Shown piece after piece: positions 15,188 to 23,067 of a DNA stretch of 27,028 nucleotides; the first letter of the stretch is position 1; each line of letters begins with the position of its first letter. The position numbers were made by a program, and so were the translations under genes. The DNA is from WHSV01 sp050694055 (lineage in GTDB: Bacteria; Actinomycetota; CADDZG01; WHSQ01), in the NCBI GenBank assembly GCA_050694055.1, contig JBOGWX010000015.1:1-27028 (forward strand), given 5' to 3'. A model generated the notes under the pieces. The model saw nothing but the letters and a program-made list of their open reading frames with translations, had not been told where the DNA came from and ran no database searches.

Positions 15188-15535
15188 GTTCTCTCCATCT
15201 CTCGCAATCATCGAACCCGGATGCGACACAGCAGCCAACGACGATGCGATGATCGAATGAAAGAGAGGAAAGGGAGCGATCGTCTCGACGATCGCGGGCA
15301 TTACCCGACGGCGCCGCCGGGGCGGCGGCGAGAGTGGAGCCGCCCGGCAGGGTGGCGCAACGTGAGGGAAGAGGAAAGGGAGCGATCGTCTCGACGATCG
15401 CGGGCATTACCCGACGGCGCCGCCGGGGCGGCGGCGAGAGTGGAGCCGCCCGGCAGGGTGGCGCAACGTGAGGGAAGAGGAATTGGCGTTCATGGTGGTC
15501 AGGATCTGTGTTGACAAACGGGCCGGAGTCGCTTG
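15188..15535. other. 348-bp gene-free region holding a tandem repeat
   Basis: No gene is supported on either strand. Most of it is the two-copy 106-bp repeat (15264-15475). The remaining parts are 15188-15263 downstream of the kinase and 15476-15535 upstream of the nucleotidyltransferase gene. Open frames crossing it on the minus strand exist only because the repeat is stop-poor. Confidence 0.6.
15264..15475. repeat. Two perfect tandem copies of a 106-bp palindromic unit
   Basis: Units 15264-15369 and 15370-15475 are identical, and a third unit starts (agaggaa) before diverging at 15483. Each unit holds three potential hairpins: GCGATCGTC tc GACGATCGC (15276-15295 and 15382-15401), a CGCCGCC/GGCGGCG stem and GCCGCCC ggca GGGTGGC. 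This resembles a REP/BIME-like element. It lies between a kinase gene end and the start of a toxin-antitoxin-type gene. Confidence 0.92.
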
Positions 15536-15868
15536 ATGGCACAAGCTCGGTCTCTTGGAGAGGACAAGCTGCAGGAAATCGTTCGGCGCATTGTCGAGGT
15601 CGCCAAACCCGTCAAGATCGTTCTCTTTGGATCGGCGGCCCGTGGTCAGATGGGACCCAACAGCGATGCTGATTTCCTGGTGATTGTTGAGCCCGGCCCC
15701 AACCGGAGAAAGTTGGCCGGGGATGCGCACATGAGTCTCTGGGGGATACGGCAGGCCGTCGACATCGTGGTCGTCACGACCGAGGACGTCGAGCTCTACA
15801 AGGACTCTCCCCCGGTCGTGATCTATCCGGCGCTTCGGGAAGGCAGGGTCGTCTATGAACGGTCCTGA
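15536..15868 (+). CDS. MNT-type nucleotidyltransferase (MntA-like antitoxin)
   Basis: 110 residues from ATG 15536 (GGAG 7 bp upstream; a TTG 3 bp earlier is less likely). It is a minimal nucleotidyltransferase: LFGSAARG at 31-38, SDAD at 43-46 and the third acidic residue D76 in AVDIVVV. In complete systems such MNT proteins AMPylate and neutralise a HEPN RNase toxin encoded next to them. Here the expected HEPN gene begins inside the last codons of this gene but stops after 16 codons. The enzyme's catalytic residues are all present. Confidence 0.88.
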   Translation: MAQARSLGEDKLQEIVRRIVEVAKPVKIVLFGSAARGQMGPNSDADFLVIVEPGPNRRKLAGDAHMSLWGIRQAVDIVVVTTEDVELYKDSPPVVIYPALREGRVVYERS

Positions 15869-15905
15869 ATCGCGCGCGGATGATCCTCGGAGCCGGCTCC
15901 GGTAG
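15855..15905 (+). pseudogene. Truncated HEPN toxin gene start
   Basis: ATG 15855 overlaps the end of the MNT gene by 14 bp in another frame, the usual arrangement of MNT-HEPN pairs. The frame reads MNGPESRADDPRSRLR and then TAG. The DDPRxxLRRA start of HEPN proteins is recognisable, but the rest of the gene is missing and the converging oxidoreductase gene ends 12 bp further on. It was probably removed by a deletion. Confidence 0.5.
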
Positions 15906-15917
15906 GACGACCCTGAG

Positions 15918-17525
15918 TCAACTTCTGAAGCGGCGCCATCTCCGGTCTTTACGGATCTGCTCGACGACGTTGAGACCTGGGATGCCGGTTACCCCTCCTC
16001 CACCGTGCGTCGCGGAGCTCGCCTGGTAGAGGTTGCGGATCGGCGTCCTGTAGTCGGCGTAGCCGGGGGCCGGTCGCAGGTGGAAGAGCTGTTCGGGGCT
16101 CAGTTCTCCGTGGAAGATGTTGCCCCCGATCAATCCGTAGTCCCTCTGCATCTCGTGAGGACCGATGACCTGGCGATGGAGGATCGACCCCTTGAGGTTG
16201 GGCGACAGCTCACCCACCGCGTCGATCATCCGGTCGGCGTACGCGTCCAATGCGCTCTGGTCCCCCCGGTCGGCCCAAGTATGCGGCACCCATTGCGTGA
16301 ACATCGACATGACGTGCTTGCCCTCCGGGGCGAGACTCGAGTCGAAGAAGCTGGGGATGCACATGTCGGCGAAGGGAAGGCCGGCCGGCCGCCCGGAGCG
16401 CGCGTCCTGGAAGGCGCGCTCGATGTGCTCGACATCCTGTGCGAAGACGATGGTTCCCCCCTGGATGTGTGGCGCCGCGCCCGGGGCCGACGTGAACTCC
16501 GGCAGTTCCGCCAGGGCGAGGTTGATCTTGACGACACCGCTGCGGCTGTTCCAGCGCTCGATGTCGGTAACGAAGTCGCCCGGAAGCTCCGAGCGGTCGA
16601 GTTGCTGGAGGAAGGCGATCCTCGGGTGCGTCGCCGTGACGACGATGTCGGCCGAGATCTCCTCGCCACCCGCAAGCGCCACGCCGGTGGCTCGGCCGTT
16701 GCGGGTGAGGATCCTGGCGACGGGGGCGCCGGTGCGAATCTCGGCTCCGAAGGAGCGAGCGGATGCCGCGATCGCGTTCGCCACACCGCCCATTCCTCCG
16801 CGGGCGAAACCCCACTGACCGACGTGGCCGTCGCCGAGATCCCCGATGTGATGGTGGAGCATGACGTAGGCGGTCCCCGGCTCCGCCGGCCCGGCCCACG
16901 TGCCTATGACACCGCTGACGGCCAGCATCGCCTTGACCTCGGGTGACTCGAACCAGTCGTCGAGCAGATCCGAGATGCTCATGGTCATCAGACGCGTCAG
17001 GTCGGCGACCCCCCGCACGCCGAGCCCGCGGAACCGCCACCCGACCCGCGCCGTCGAGACTAGGTCACCGGGGCGGCGAGAGCCCACGGCCGGCGCCGGC
17101 TGCATCAGCAGTGGCGCGAGCATCGCTCCGAGTGCGCCGATCCAATCGTTCCATCTATCCAGCGCCTCGGCGTCGCGCTTCGAGTAGCGCGCGATCTCGG
17201 CTCGCTTCTCCGCGGGGCTCTTGCCACCCATGACGAGCGCGTCGCCGTCCATGCGCGGCATGAAGTACGACTCCTGCGGATAGACCTGGTAGCCGAACTG
17301 ACGCAGCTTGAGCTCGTCGACGAGCCGAGGCGGCATGAGGCTCACCACGTAAGAGAGCGCGCTCACATTGAACTCCGGCCCCCAGGGCTGCTCCGTGGTT
17401 GACGCGCCTCCGACGTTGTCGCGCGCCTCGAGCAGCAGGGTCCGCGCTCCACCTCGGGCCAGATAGGCAGCCGTAACGAGGCCGTTGTGTCCTCCCCCCA
17501 CGACGACTGCATCGTAAAGACTCAT
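15918..17525 (-). CDS. FAD-dependent oxidoreductase, PYROXD2/phytoene-desaturase-like
   Basis: 535 residues from ATG at 17523-17525, preferred to upstream ATG/GTG because GGAGAAG lies 3-9 bp before it and the FAD fold then starts at once. The Rossmann motif is VVVGGGHNGLVTAAYLARGG (about residues 7-26), followed by E at LLLEARDNVGG. The C-terminus GGGGVTGIPGLNV is the second FAD contact of the phytoene-desaturase/PYROXD2 group. No carotenoid genes lie nearby, so a carotenoid role is not supported. It is divergent from the CocE gene with 170 bp between starts. Confidence 0.92.
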   Translation of the reverse strand: MSLYDAVVVGGGHNGLVTAAYLARGGARTLLLEARDNVGGASTTEQPWGPEFNVSALSYVVSLMPPRLVDELKLRQFGYQVYPQESYFMPRMDGDALVMGGKSPAEKRAEIARYSKRDAEALDRWNDWIGALGAMLAPLLMQPAPAVGSRRPGDLVSTARVGWRFRGLGVRGVADLTRLMTMSISDLLDDWFESPEVKAMLAVSGVIGTWAGPAEPGTAYVMLHHHIGDLGDGHVGQWGFARGGMGGVANAIAASARSFGAEIRTGAPVARILTRNGRATGVALAGGEEISADIVVTATHPRIAFLQQLDRSELPGDFVTDIERWNSRSGVVKINLALAELPEFTSAPGAAPHIQGGTIVFAQDVEHIERAFQDARSGRPAGLPFADMCIPSFFDSSLAPEGKHVMSMFTQWVPHTWADRGDQSALDAYADRMIDAVGELSPNLKGSILHRQVIGPHEMQRDYGLIGGNIFHGELSPEQLFHLRPAPGYADYRTPIRNLYQASSATHGGGGVTGIPGLNVVEQIRKDRRWRRFRS

Positions 17526-17641
17526 CAACTTCTCCACTTTCATGAAGACGGTCGCGGTACCCGTCACTGGGACTCGACTCCCGTATGTGAGTTCTCGAAC
17601 CCACTATTCTTCGTCCTCCGACACAAGAGAAGCGTCGGCCG

Positions 17642-17658
17642 GAACGATCGAATCGTTC
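17642..17658. promoter_or_regulatory. Operator-like palindrome upstream of cocE-type gene
   Basis: GAACGAT CGA ATCGTTC is a perfect 7-bp inverted repeat, 38 bp before the CocE start and 117 bp from the oxidoreductase start. Its size and position suit a repressor site for one or both divergent genes. No regulator gene is in the window. Confidence 0.4.
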
Positions 17659-17695
17659 ACCAGCACCATACCGACGTCGAAGGAAGAGGGCGATA

Positions 17696-19660
17696 TTGAC
17701 CGAGGAAGAGCGCGAATGGATCGAGATGTCCGACGGTGTCCGGCTGGCCGCGGACCTCTACCTTCCACCACAGCCCGCTCCCGTCATCCTCGAGGCGCTC
17801 CCCTATCGCAAGGACGACATCACCTCGAGCCACGCACCGGAATACCGGCGCCTGCGGGACGAGGGCGGCTACGCCGTCGTGCGGCTCGACTTGCGCGGGA
17901 CCGGTTCGAGCGAGGGAACCGCCGCGGACGAGTACCCGCGGAGCGAGCAGCGCGATCTGCGCGAGGTCATCGCCTGGCTTGCGGACCAGGACTTCAGTGC
18001 CGGCACCGTCGGCATGTACGGCACCTCCTACTCGGGTTTCAATTCGATCCAAGTCGCCATGGAGCGGCCCGACGCGCTCAAGGCGATCGTTGCGATCTAC
18101 GCAACGGACGACCGTTACACCGACGACGTCCACTACGAGGGCGGCGCGCTGCGCGGTCTCGACCAGATCGACTACTGCCTTTACATGACCTCGATGAACG
18201 CGCTTCCGCCCGTTCCCGCGATCGCCGGCGACAACTGGCTCGACCAGTGGCGACGGCGCGTCGACGAGCTCGAGCCGTGGCTCATCAGGTGGATCGAGCA
18301 GCAGAACGACGGCGCCTACTGGCGTCACGGTTCGCTGCGTCCCCATTACGACGCCATCGAAGCGGCGACGATGATCGTCGCCGGATGGGCCGACGGGTAT
18401 CGCAACGCGACCTTTCGCACGTTCGAGGCGCTGCGCTGCCCCAAGCGACTGCTGATCGGCCCGTGGTCGCACACCTCGACCGAGACCTCTTTGCCCGGCC
18501 CCCACATAGACCTGGTGCCGGAGATGATCAAGTGGTGGGATCGCTGGTTGCGCGGCGAGCACAACGGCGTGGACCAAGAGCCTCCCATAACCGTGTTCGT
18601 TCGCAGGTCGACGAGGCCCGCCCCGGACCTGGACGAGATGCGCGGCGGCTGGCGGCACGAGTCGGCGTGGCCGCCCGAGCGACTCGTCGCCGAGGAGCTC
18701 AGACTCGACTCTGCCGCGCGGCCCTCCGGCGCGGCCCATCACCTCGAGGTGCGCGGCGACGTCGGATGGACGGCGCACCTGTCGTGTGCCGGCGCGCTTC
18801 CCTGGGGCCAATCCCAGGACCAGCGGCCGGATGAGGCGTACTCGCTCCTCTTCGACTGGGGGCCGTTCGATGAGGATCTCGAGATGCTCGGCTATCCACG
18901 CGTCGAACTCGCGGTCGGCGCCGACAAGGAGGTCGCCTTCGTGTCGGCCAAGCTGTGCGACGTCTTCGACGACGGCTCCTCGGCCCTGATAAGTCGCGGG
19001 TTCCTCAACCTGACCCACCGCCACTCGCACACCGACCCGGTTCCGCTCGGAGCCGGTGCGCTGCACGACGTCACCTTCGATCTCAGCCCGACGTCGTGGG
19101 TGCTGGAGCGCGGCCACCGTCTTCGTCTCGCGTTGGCCGGGACAGACTGGCCCAACGTGTGGACGCCGCCGGAACCTCTCACGCTGACCTTCGATCCGGG
19201 CGCGTCGCGTCTCGTTCTGCCCGTGCTTCGAGGCACGAATGACCTCCCGGTTCCGCGCCTACTCGCACCGCCGGCGTTGCGCGGCGCAGACAAGCCCACG
19301 AAGTCTCAGGACACCACCGCCAGGGTCGAATGGCGCATCGAGCACGACATCCTCGAGCGCGAGTCACGTTACGTCGTCGACCACGGGTCCACCTACGACA
19401 CCGCCGCCGGCGCGAAGGTGACCGAGTCGTACTTCGGGCGACTCGTGGTCTCGGGGACGGATCCGGGCCGGGCTCACGCTCGAGGCCGCGTGCGTTACGA
19501 GATCGCATGGCCCGAGGCGACGGCCGTTACCGAGGTGCGATCCCTACTCCGCTCGGATGCGCGGAGCTACACGCTCGAGCTCGATCTGGAGGTCTGGCAC
19601 GACGGCAACCTAGCCGGGCAACGGCGATGGGAACGAACGTTCGACAGAATGCTCCAGTAA
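17696..19660 (+). CDS. CocE/NonD family hydrolase
   Basis: 654 residues from a TTG start with AGGAAGAGGG just upstream. It has an alpha/beta-hydrolase domain (about 1-290) of the X-Pro dipeptidyl-peptidase S15 type. The nucleophile elbow GTSYSG gives S111, D233 lies in GWADGYR and H259 in PWSHTS, a complete catalytic triad. This is followed by the beta-sandwich C-terminal domain (about 330-560, including LGAGALHDVTFDL and RLRLALAGTDWPNVW). An extra C-terminal portion of about 100 residues (TTARVEWRIEHDIL to the end) goes beyond the usual two domains. Members hydrolyse esters or acyl bonds; the substrate is unknown. Confidence 0.92.
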   Translation: MTEEEREWIEMSDGVRLAADLYLPPQPAPVILEALPYRKDDITSSHAPEYRRLRDEGGYAVVRLDLRGTGSSEGTAADEYPRSEQRDLREVIAWLADQDFSAGTVGMYGTSYSGFNSIQVAMERPDALKAIVAIYATDDRYTDDVHYEGGALRGLDQIDYCLYMTSMNALPPVPAIAGDNWLDQWRRRVDELEPWLIRWIEQQNDGAYWRHGSLRPHYDAIEAATMIVAGWADGYRNATFRTFEALRCPKRLLIGPWSHTSTETSLPGPHIDLVPEMIKWWDRWLRGEHNGVDQEPPITVFVRRSTRPAPDLDEMRGGWRHESAWPPERLVAEELRLDSAARPSGAAHHLEVRGDVGWTAHLSCAGALPWGQSQDQRPDEAYSLLFDWGPFDEDLEMLGYPRVELAVGADKEVAFVSAKLCDVFDDGSSALISRGFLNLTHRHSHTDPVPLGAGALHDVTFDLSPTSWVLERGHRLRLALAGTDWPNVWTPPEPLTLTFDPGASRLVLPVLRGTNDLPVPRLLAPPALRGADKPTKSQDTTARVEWRIEHDILERESRYVVDHGSTYDTAAGAKVTESYFGRLVVSGTDPGRAHARGRVRYEIAWPEATAVTEVRSLLRSDARSYTLELDLEVWHDGNLAGQRRWERTFDRMLQ

Positions 19661-19678
19661 GCCTGTTTTCACTCCCCT

Positions 19679-19690
19679 GTACCCGGGTAC
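19679..19690. promoter_or_regulatory. Palindrome GTACCCGGGTAC before the IscA-like gene
   Basis: A perfect 12-bp palindrome in the short gap between the CocE stop and the IscA-like start, 45 bp before the latter. It may be an operator or part of a promoter. Confidence 0.35.
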
Positions 19691-19734
19691 GGTCGAGGGT
19701 TAGCCCGCTTTCGACTCGAAGGAGTTGGTCGATC

Positions 19735-20028
19735 GTGCTTACGATCACCACGGACGCAGCCACCGCCATCAAGGGAATCGTCGACACCGCAGATGCCGAC
19801 GGCGGCGGACTGCGCATCTTCGCAGAGCCGCAGAACGACAACCAGGCCAGCCTGGAGATCGTCCTCGCCCCCGAGCCCGGCCAGGGCGATCAGATTCTCG
19901 ACGCTGAGGGAGCCACGGTCTACCTCGAGCAGAGCGCTGCCGAGTTTCTCGACGACAAGCAGCTGGACGCCGACGTCGAGGGCGATCAGATCCGCTTCAG
20001 CGTCACGGAGCAGCCCCCCGCCGTCTAA
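19735..20028 (+). CDS. IscA/HesB-like protein lacking cysteines
   Basis: 97 residues from GTG 19735 with AGGAG about 9 bp upstream. The pattern TITTDAATAIKGIVD, GGLRIFAEPQ and VYLEQSAAEFLDDKQLD follows the fold of A-type iron-sulfur carriers. The protein has no cysteine at all, so the three cluster ligands (one central, CxC at the end) are missing, and the chain stops before the usual CGCG tail. It therefore cannot be a normal cluster carrier; a structural or different ligand-binding role is possible. It lies downstream of the CocE gene with its own ribosome site. Confidence 0.75.
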   Translation: MLTITTDAATAIKGIVDTADADGGGLRIFAEPQNDNQASLEIVLAPEPGQGDQILDAEGATVYLEQSAAEFLDDKQLDADVEGDQIRFSVTEQPPAV

Positions 20029-20106
20029 CTCGGAACCGAATCGAAACAACCGAGACGCGTGGGCCGGGGGCTTGACGTGGCTGCCGCCCGGTTGGTCTTC
20101 TGTGCT

Positions 20107-20529
20107 ATGACCTCTCTTCCCGATTCGGCGAAGCGGTTTCTCGAAACCGGACGCATCGGGCATCTAGCAACACTTTCGTCGACCGGGCGACCGCACGTTA
20201 CCTGCGCGTGGGTCGGGCTCGAGGGCGAGCAACTCGTCATTGGAACCATGTTCGACCAACGCAAGCTCAGAAACATGCGTCGCGACCCGCGCGTTACGTT
20301 GTCGTTCGAGGGCGACGAGCCCAACGAGATGGGACTCGTTCCCTATCTGATCGTCGACGGCAGCGCCGAGGTGTCCGAGGGGGGCGGAGCGGAGCTCTTA
20401 CAGGAACTCGCCTACCTCTACCTCGGTCCCGAGGTCGGAACCTTCCCTCCGATGCCCGATCCTCCGCCGGGCTTCGTGACACGCATCTCCGTCGAGCGCA
20501 TCGGCGGCGTCGGCCCGTGGGCCGATTAG
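20107..20529 (+). CDS. PPOX-fold (pyridoxamine-5'-phosphate-oxidase-like/F420) protein
   Basis: 140 residues from ATG 20107; a GTG at 20059 would add 16 atypical residues. It is a split beta-barrel flavin/F420 fold: FLETGRIGHLATLSSTGRPHV at the N-terminus, TMFDQRKLRNMRRDPRVTLSFEG around residues 41-63, and ending IVDGSAEVSEGGG, then TRISVERIGG. This matches the PPOX class of F420-dependent or flavin-binding proteins common in actinobacteria. The cofactor cannot be decided by eye. Confidence 0.87.
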   Translation: MTSLPDSAKRFLETGRIGHLATLSSTGRPHVTCAWVGLEGEQLVIGTMFDQRKLRNMRRDPRVTLSFEGDEPNEMGLVPYLIVDGSAEVSEGGGAELLQELAYLYLGPEVGTFPPMPDPPPGFVTRISVERIGGVGPWAD

Positions 20530-20547
20530 TCCTGACTACATCGAGAA

Positions 20548-21060
20548 TCAGGCGTCCGAGTCGACGAAGTCTTCCTCCAGCAGGTCCATGAGCAGTCCGT
20601 CGTGCCAGGTGCCGTCTTGACCGCGTTCGTACTTGCGCATCACCCCGACCGTCCGAAAGCCCACCCGCTCGTAGGTCCGGATCGCAACCTCGTTGTGGGC
20701 GGCCGGATCGATGGTGAGCCGGTGGTGTCCGCGCTCGTCGAGGAGATAGCGGGCGAGGACACGTACTGCTTCGGTGCCGTAGCCCCGGCCCTGACGTGCA
20801 GCCGACAGGAAGACGTCCATCCCGGCGTGCCGGTACATCGGCTCGTTCTCTTCCGAGTACTGGATCCCGCCGATCACTTCGTCGTCGACCTCGATGACGA
20901 AACCGGGCGCAGACCCAGCGAACTCTTCCCGTATCTCTTGTTCACTGAGGCGACTCCACCACGAGGCCACCTCGGGCTCCTCCAGTATCCGGCGCAGTTG
21001 AGCTACGTCACTCTCGACTCCGGGCCGCAGAACGACTCGCTCACCTCGTAGGGTCTGCAC
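20548..21060 (-). CDS. GNAT acetyltransferase, AAC(6')-like
   Basis: 170 residues from GTG at 21058-21060. Starting here gives MQTLRGERVVLRP, a normal family N-terminus; anything longer only reads through the upstream gene. The acetyl-CoA loop QGRGYGTEAVR starts at residue 90. RLTIDPAAHNEVAIRTYERVGF follows, then VGVMRKYERGQDGTWHDGLLMDLL. That last block is characteristic of the aminoglycoside 6'-acetyltransferase-like subgroup, though most such chromosomal genes have unknown substrates. It lies 31 bp after the ABC importer ATPase, probably in the same transcript. Confidence 0.86.
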   Translation of the reverse strand: MQTLRGERVVLRPGVESDVAQLRRILEEPEVASWWSRLSEQEIREEFAGSAPGFVIEVDDEVIGGIQYSEENEPMYRHAGMDVFLSAARQGRGYGTEAVRVLARYLLDERGHHRLTIDPAAHNEVAIRTYERVGFRTVGVMRKYERGQDGTWHDGLLMDLLEEDFVDSDA

Positions 21061-21091
21061 GCAGTCACGATATATATCGCGCTCGAACCGC

Positions 21092-22096
21092 TCAATCCAG
21101 CAGCCAGCAGGCGGCGCGGTGATCCGGCTTGCCGGGGGCGGCCAACAGCGCTTTGGGATCGTCGTTGGGGCATCGGTCGAAGGCCTCGGGGCAGCGAGGA
21201 TGGAAGCGACAACCCGAGGGAATCTTCGTTGGGTCGGGAGGTTCACCGCTGAGGATCGGTCGATCGACGCGGTGGTCGGGGCGGGATGACTCGGCAACCA
21301 CCGCGAGCAGCGCACGGGTGTACGGATGCTGTGGATTACCGAGGACCGCCTCGGCCGGACCGTCCTCGACGATTCGACCGAGGTACATGACCGTTACTCG
21401 ATCGGCGACCGTCCAGGCGAGACCGAGGTCGTGGGTCACGATCATGATCGTCAGTCCCAGGTCGTCACGCAGTTTCAGTAGCAGCCGCAGTATCTCTCCG
21501 CGCACCGATGCATCGAGCATCGACACAGGTTCGTCTGCGACGAGCACCTCCGGTTCGAGCACGAGGGCTCCCGCGATCACGACTCGCTGCCGCTGACCTC
21601 CCGACACCTCGTGCGGATAGAGGAGATAGAAGCGTTCCGGAGGACGCAGTCCCGCCTGTGAGAGCGCCCGGGACACCCTCTGTTCTTCGTCGTCATGCAC
21701 CTTGTGGATGCGAAGCCCCTCCGCGACCGATTCGTAGATTGTCTGACGGGGATTCAAGGCGCCGGTCGGATCCTGGAAGACCATCTGTACGCGGCGGCGG
21801 TAGGCGCGCAGGTCCTTGATCGGTTCACCGTCGAAGAGCACGCGACCGGCGGTGGGTCGTTCGAGTCCCATCATCGTTCGCACCAGCGTGGTCTTTCCGC
21901 ATCCGGACTCGCCTGCCAGCGCGAGGATCTCACCGCGCTCGATAGCGAGCGACACTCCGTCGACGGCTCGGGCTCCGATCTCCCGCCGGCCGAGCAGACC
22001 CGCCAGCAGGCCCGATCGTCCGCTGAAGGTCACGTGCAAATCCTCGACCCTCATGACGGAACTGGCCGCACCGGTCCGGGGGATGCCGCCCCTCAT
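21092..22096 (-). CDS. Peptide ABC transporter ATPase, OppF/DppF-like
   Basis: 334 residues from an ATG that overlaps the stop of the preceding ATPase (ATGA). Walker A GESGCGKTT lies at 62-70, the signature is VSGGQRQRV (V replaces the usual L), Walker B VLVADEPVSMLD, and the H-loop IVTHDLG. The C-terminal oligo-HPY extension has CRFHPRCPEAFDRCP, typical of OppD/OppF-type ATPases. It pairs with the ATPase at 22093-23067 to drive the importer. Confidence 0.95.
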   Translation of the reverse strand: MRGGIPRTGAASSVMRVEDLHVTFSGRSGLLAGLLGRREIGARAVDGVSLAIERGEILALAGESGCGKTTLVRTMMGLERPTAGRVLFDGEPIKDLRAYRRRVQMVFQDPTGALNPRQTIYESVAEGLRIHKVHDDEEQRVSRALSQAGLRPPERFYLLYPHEVSGGQRQRVVIAGALVLEPEVLVADEPVSMLDASVRGEILRLLLKLRDDLGLTIMIVTHDLGLAWTVADRVTVMYLGRIVEDGPAEAVLGNPQHPYTRALLAVVAESSRPDHRVDRPILSGEPPDPTKIPSGCRFHPRCPEAFDRCPNDDPKALLAAPGKPDHRAACWLLD

Positions 22097-23067
22097 CGGA
22101 TGGTCTCTTGCGCCCGCACGAGCAGGCACGCAGCTCGTCGCCCAGGGCCCGCGTCGTACAGCGCGGGCTCGACGTTCGGGCACTCGGCGAAGGCCACCGG
22201 ACAGCGCGGGTGAAAGCTGCAACCCGACGGCAGGTGCGCCGGATCTGGTGGGTCCCCACCCAGACCGGCCGGCGCCAGACGGAAGCGCCGGTCCCCGATT
22301 CGAGGGAACGCGCCCGACAGGGCCTGCGTGTAAGGGTGCACGGGCGTATCGAAGACCGCGCGCGCCGGCCCCTCCTCGACGATCTCACCCCCATACATCA
22401 CTGCAATTCGGTCGCAAGTATCGACCATGACCGAGAGATCGTGAGTGATGAAGAGCATCGCCAGGCCGAGCTCTGCCTGCAGCTCTCGGATCAGGTCGAG
22501 CACTTGCGCCTGAATCATGACGTCTAGAGCGGTAGTCGGCTCGTCCGCTATGACGAGATCCGGCTTGCACGCGAGCGCCATCGCGACCATGACCCGCTGA
22601 CGTTGTCCGCCGGAGAGCTCGTGGGGATAGTCGCGCGCTCGCCGGCCCGGCAGTCCGACCTGCTCGATGAGCGCTCGCACTCGCTCCGCCGTCTGTTTCG
22701 AGGCCGGTTTGTCGTGCAACTGAATCGCCTCGCCGATCTGCTCGCCGATCCTCTGAACCGGGTTGAGCGCGTGCATGGCCCCCTGGAACACGATGGAGGC
22801 CCGGTCCCAGCGCACGGCTCGCAATGCACCCCACTTCATCTTCAGGACGTCCTCCCCATCGAGGAACACCTCGCCGGTCGTCGTCGTCCCCTCCGGCAAA
22901 AGTCGCAAGAGCGCGTGAGCGACGGTCGACTTACCGCAACCAGATTCACCCGCCAGCCCAAGCACCTCGCCGCGCTGAATCGAGAAACTGACATTGCGTG
23001 CAGCGGGTACCTCACCCGCTCGAGTCCGGTAGGTGACCGACAGATCACGAACCTCGAGAACACTCAT
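22093..23067 (-). CDS. Peptide ABC transporter ATPase, OppD/DppD-like
   Basis: 324 residues from an ATG overlapping the permease stop (ATGA). Walker A GESGCGKST lies at 40-48, signature LSGGQRQRV, Walker B LVIADEPTTALD, H-loop ITHDLS, and C-terminal oligo-HPY with CSFHPRCPVAFAECP. Cytoplasmic partner of the OppF-like ATPase, forming the heterodimeric motor of a nickel/peptide/opine-type importer. Confidence 0.96.
   Translation of the reverse strand: MSVLEVRDLSVTYRTRAGEVPAARNVSFSIQRGEVLGLAGESGCGKSTVAHALLRLLPEGTTTTGEVFLDGEDVLKMKWGALRAVRWDRASIVFQGAMHALNPVQRIGEQIGEAIQLHDKPASKQTAERVRALIEQVGLPGRRARDYPHELSGGQRQRVMVAMALACKPDLVIADEPTTALDVMIQAQVLDLIRELQAELGLAMLFITHDLSVMVDTCDRIAVMYGGEIVEEGPARAVFDTPVHPYTQALSGAFPRIGDRRFRLAPAGLGGDPPDPAHLPSGCSFHPRCPVAFAECPNVEPALYDAGPGRRAACLLVRAQETIR

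Noticed and set aside
15264..15475. Possible CRISPR array
   Set aside because: Units are 106 bp, identical throughout and directly adjacent, with no repeat/spacer alternation and no cas genes.
14982..15542. Minus-strand frame with an internally repeated peptide
   Set aside because: The peptide repeat is only the 106-bp DNA repeat read through; low-complexity and overlapping the kinase end.
16005..16946. 313-codon open frame antisense to the FAD oxidoreductase
   Set aside because: It is a shadow of a strongly family-like gene; its product is arginine/glycine-rich with no domain, and there is no ribosome site.
17657..19117. 486-codon open frame antisense to the CocE hydrolase
   Set aside because: Long antisense frames are common in GC-rich DNA; the opposite strand carries a complete catalytic triad.
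19330..19734. Upstream extension of the IscA-like frame
   Set aside because: It overlaps the end of the CocE gene and is arginine-rich; the GTG at 19735 has its own ribosome site.
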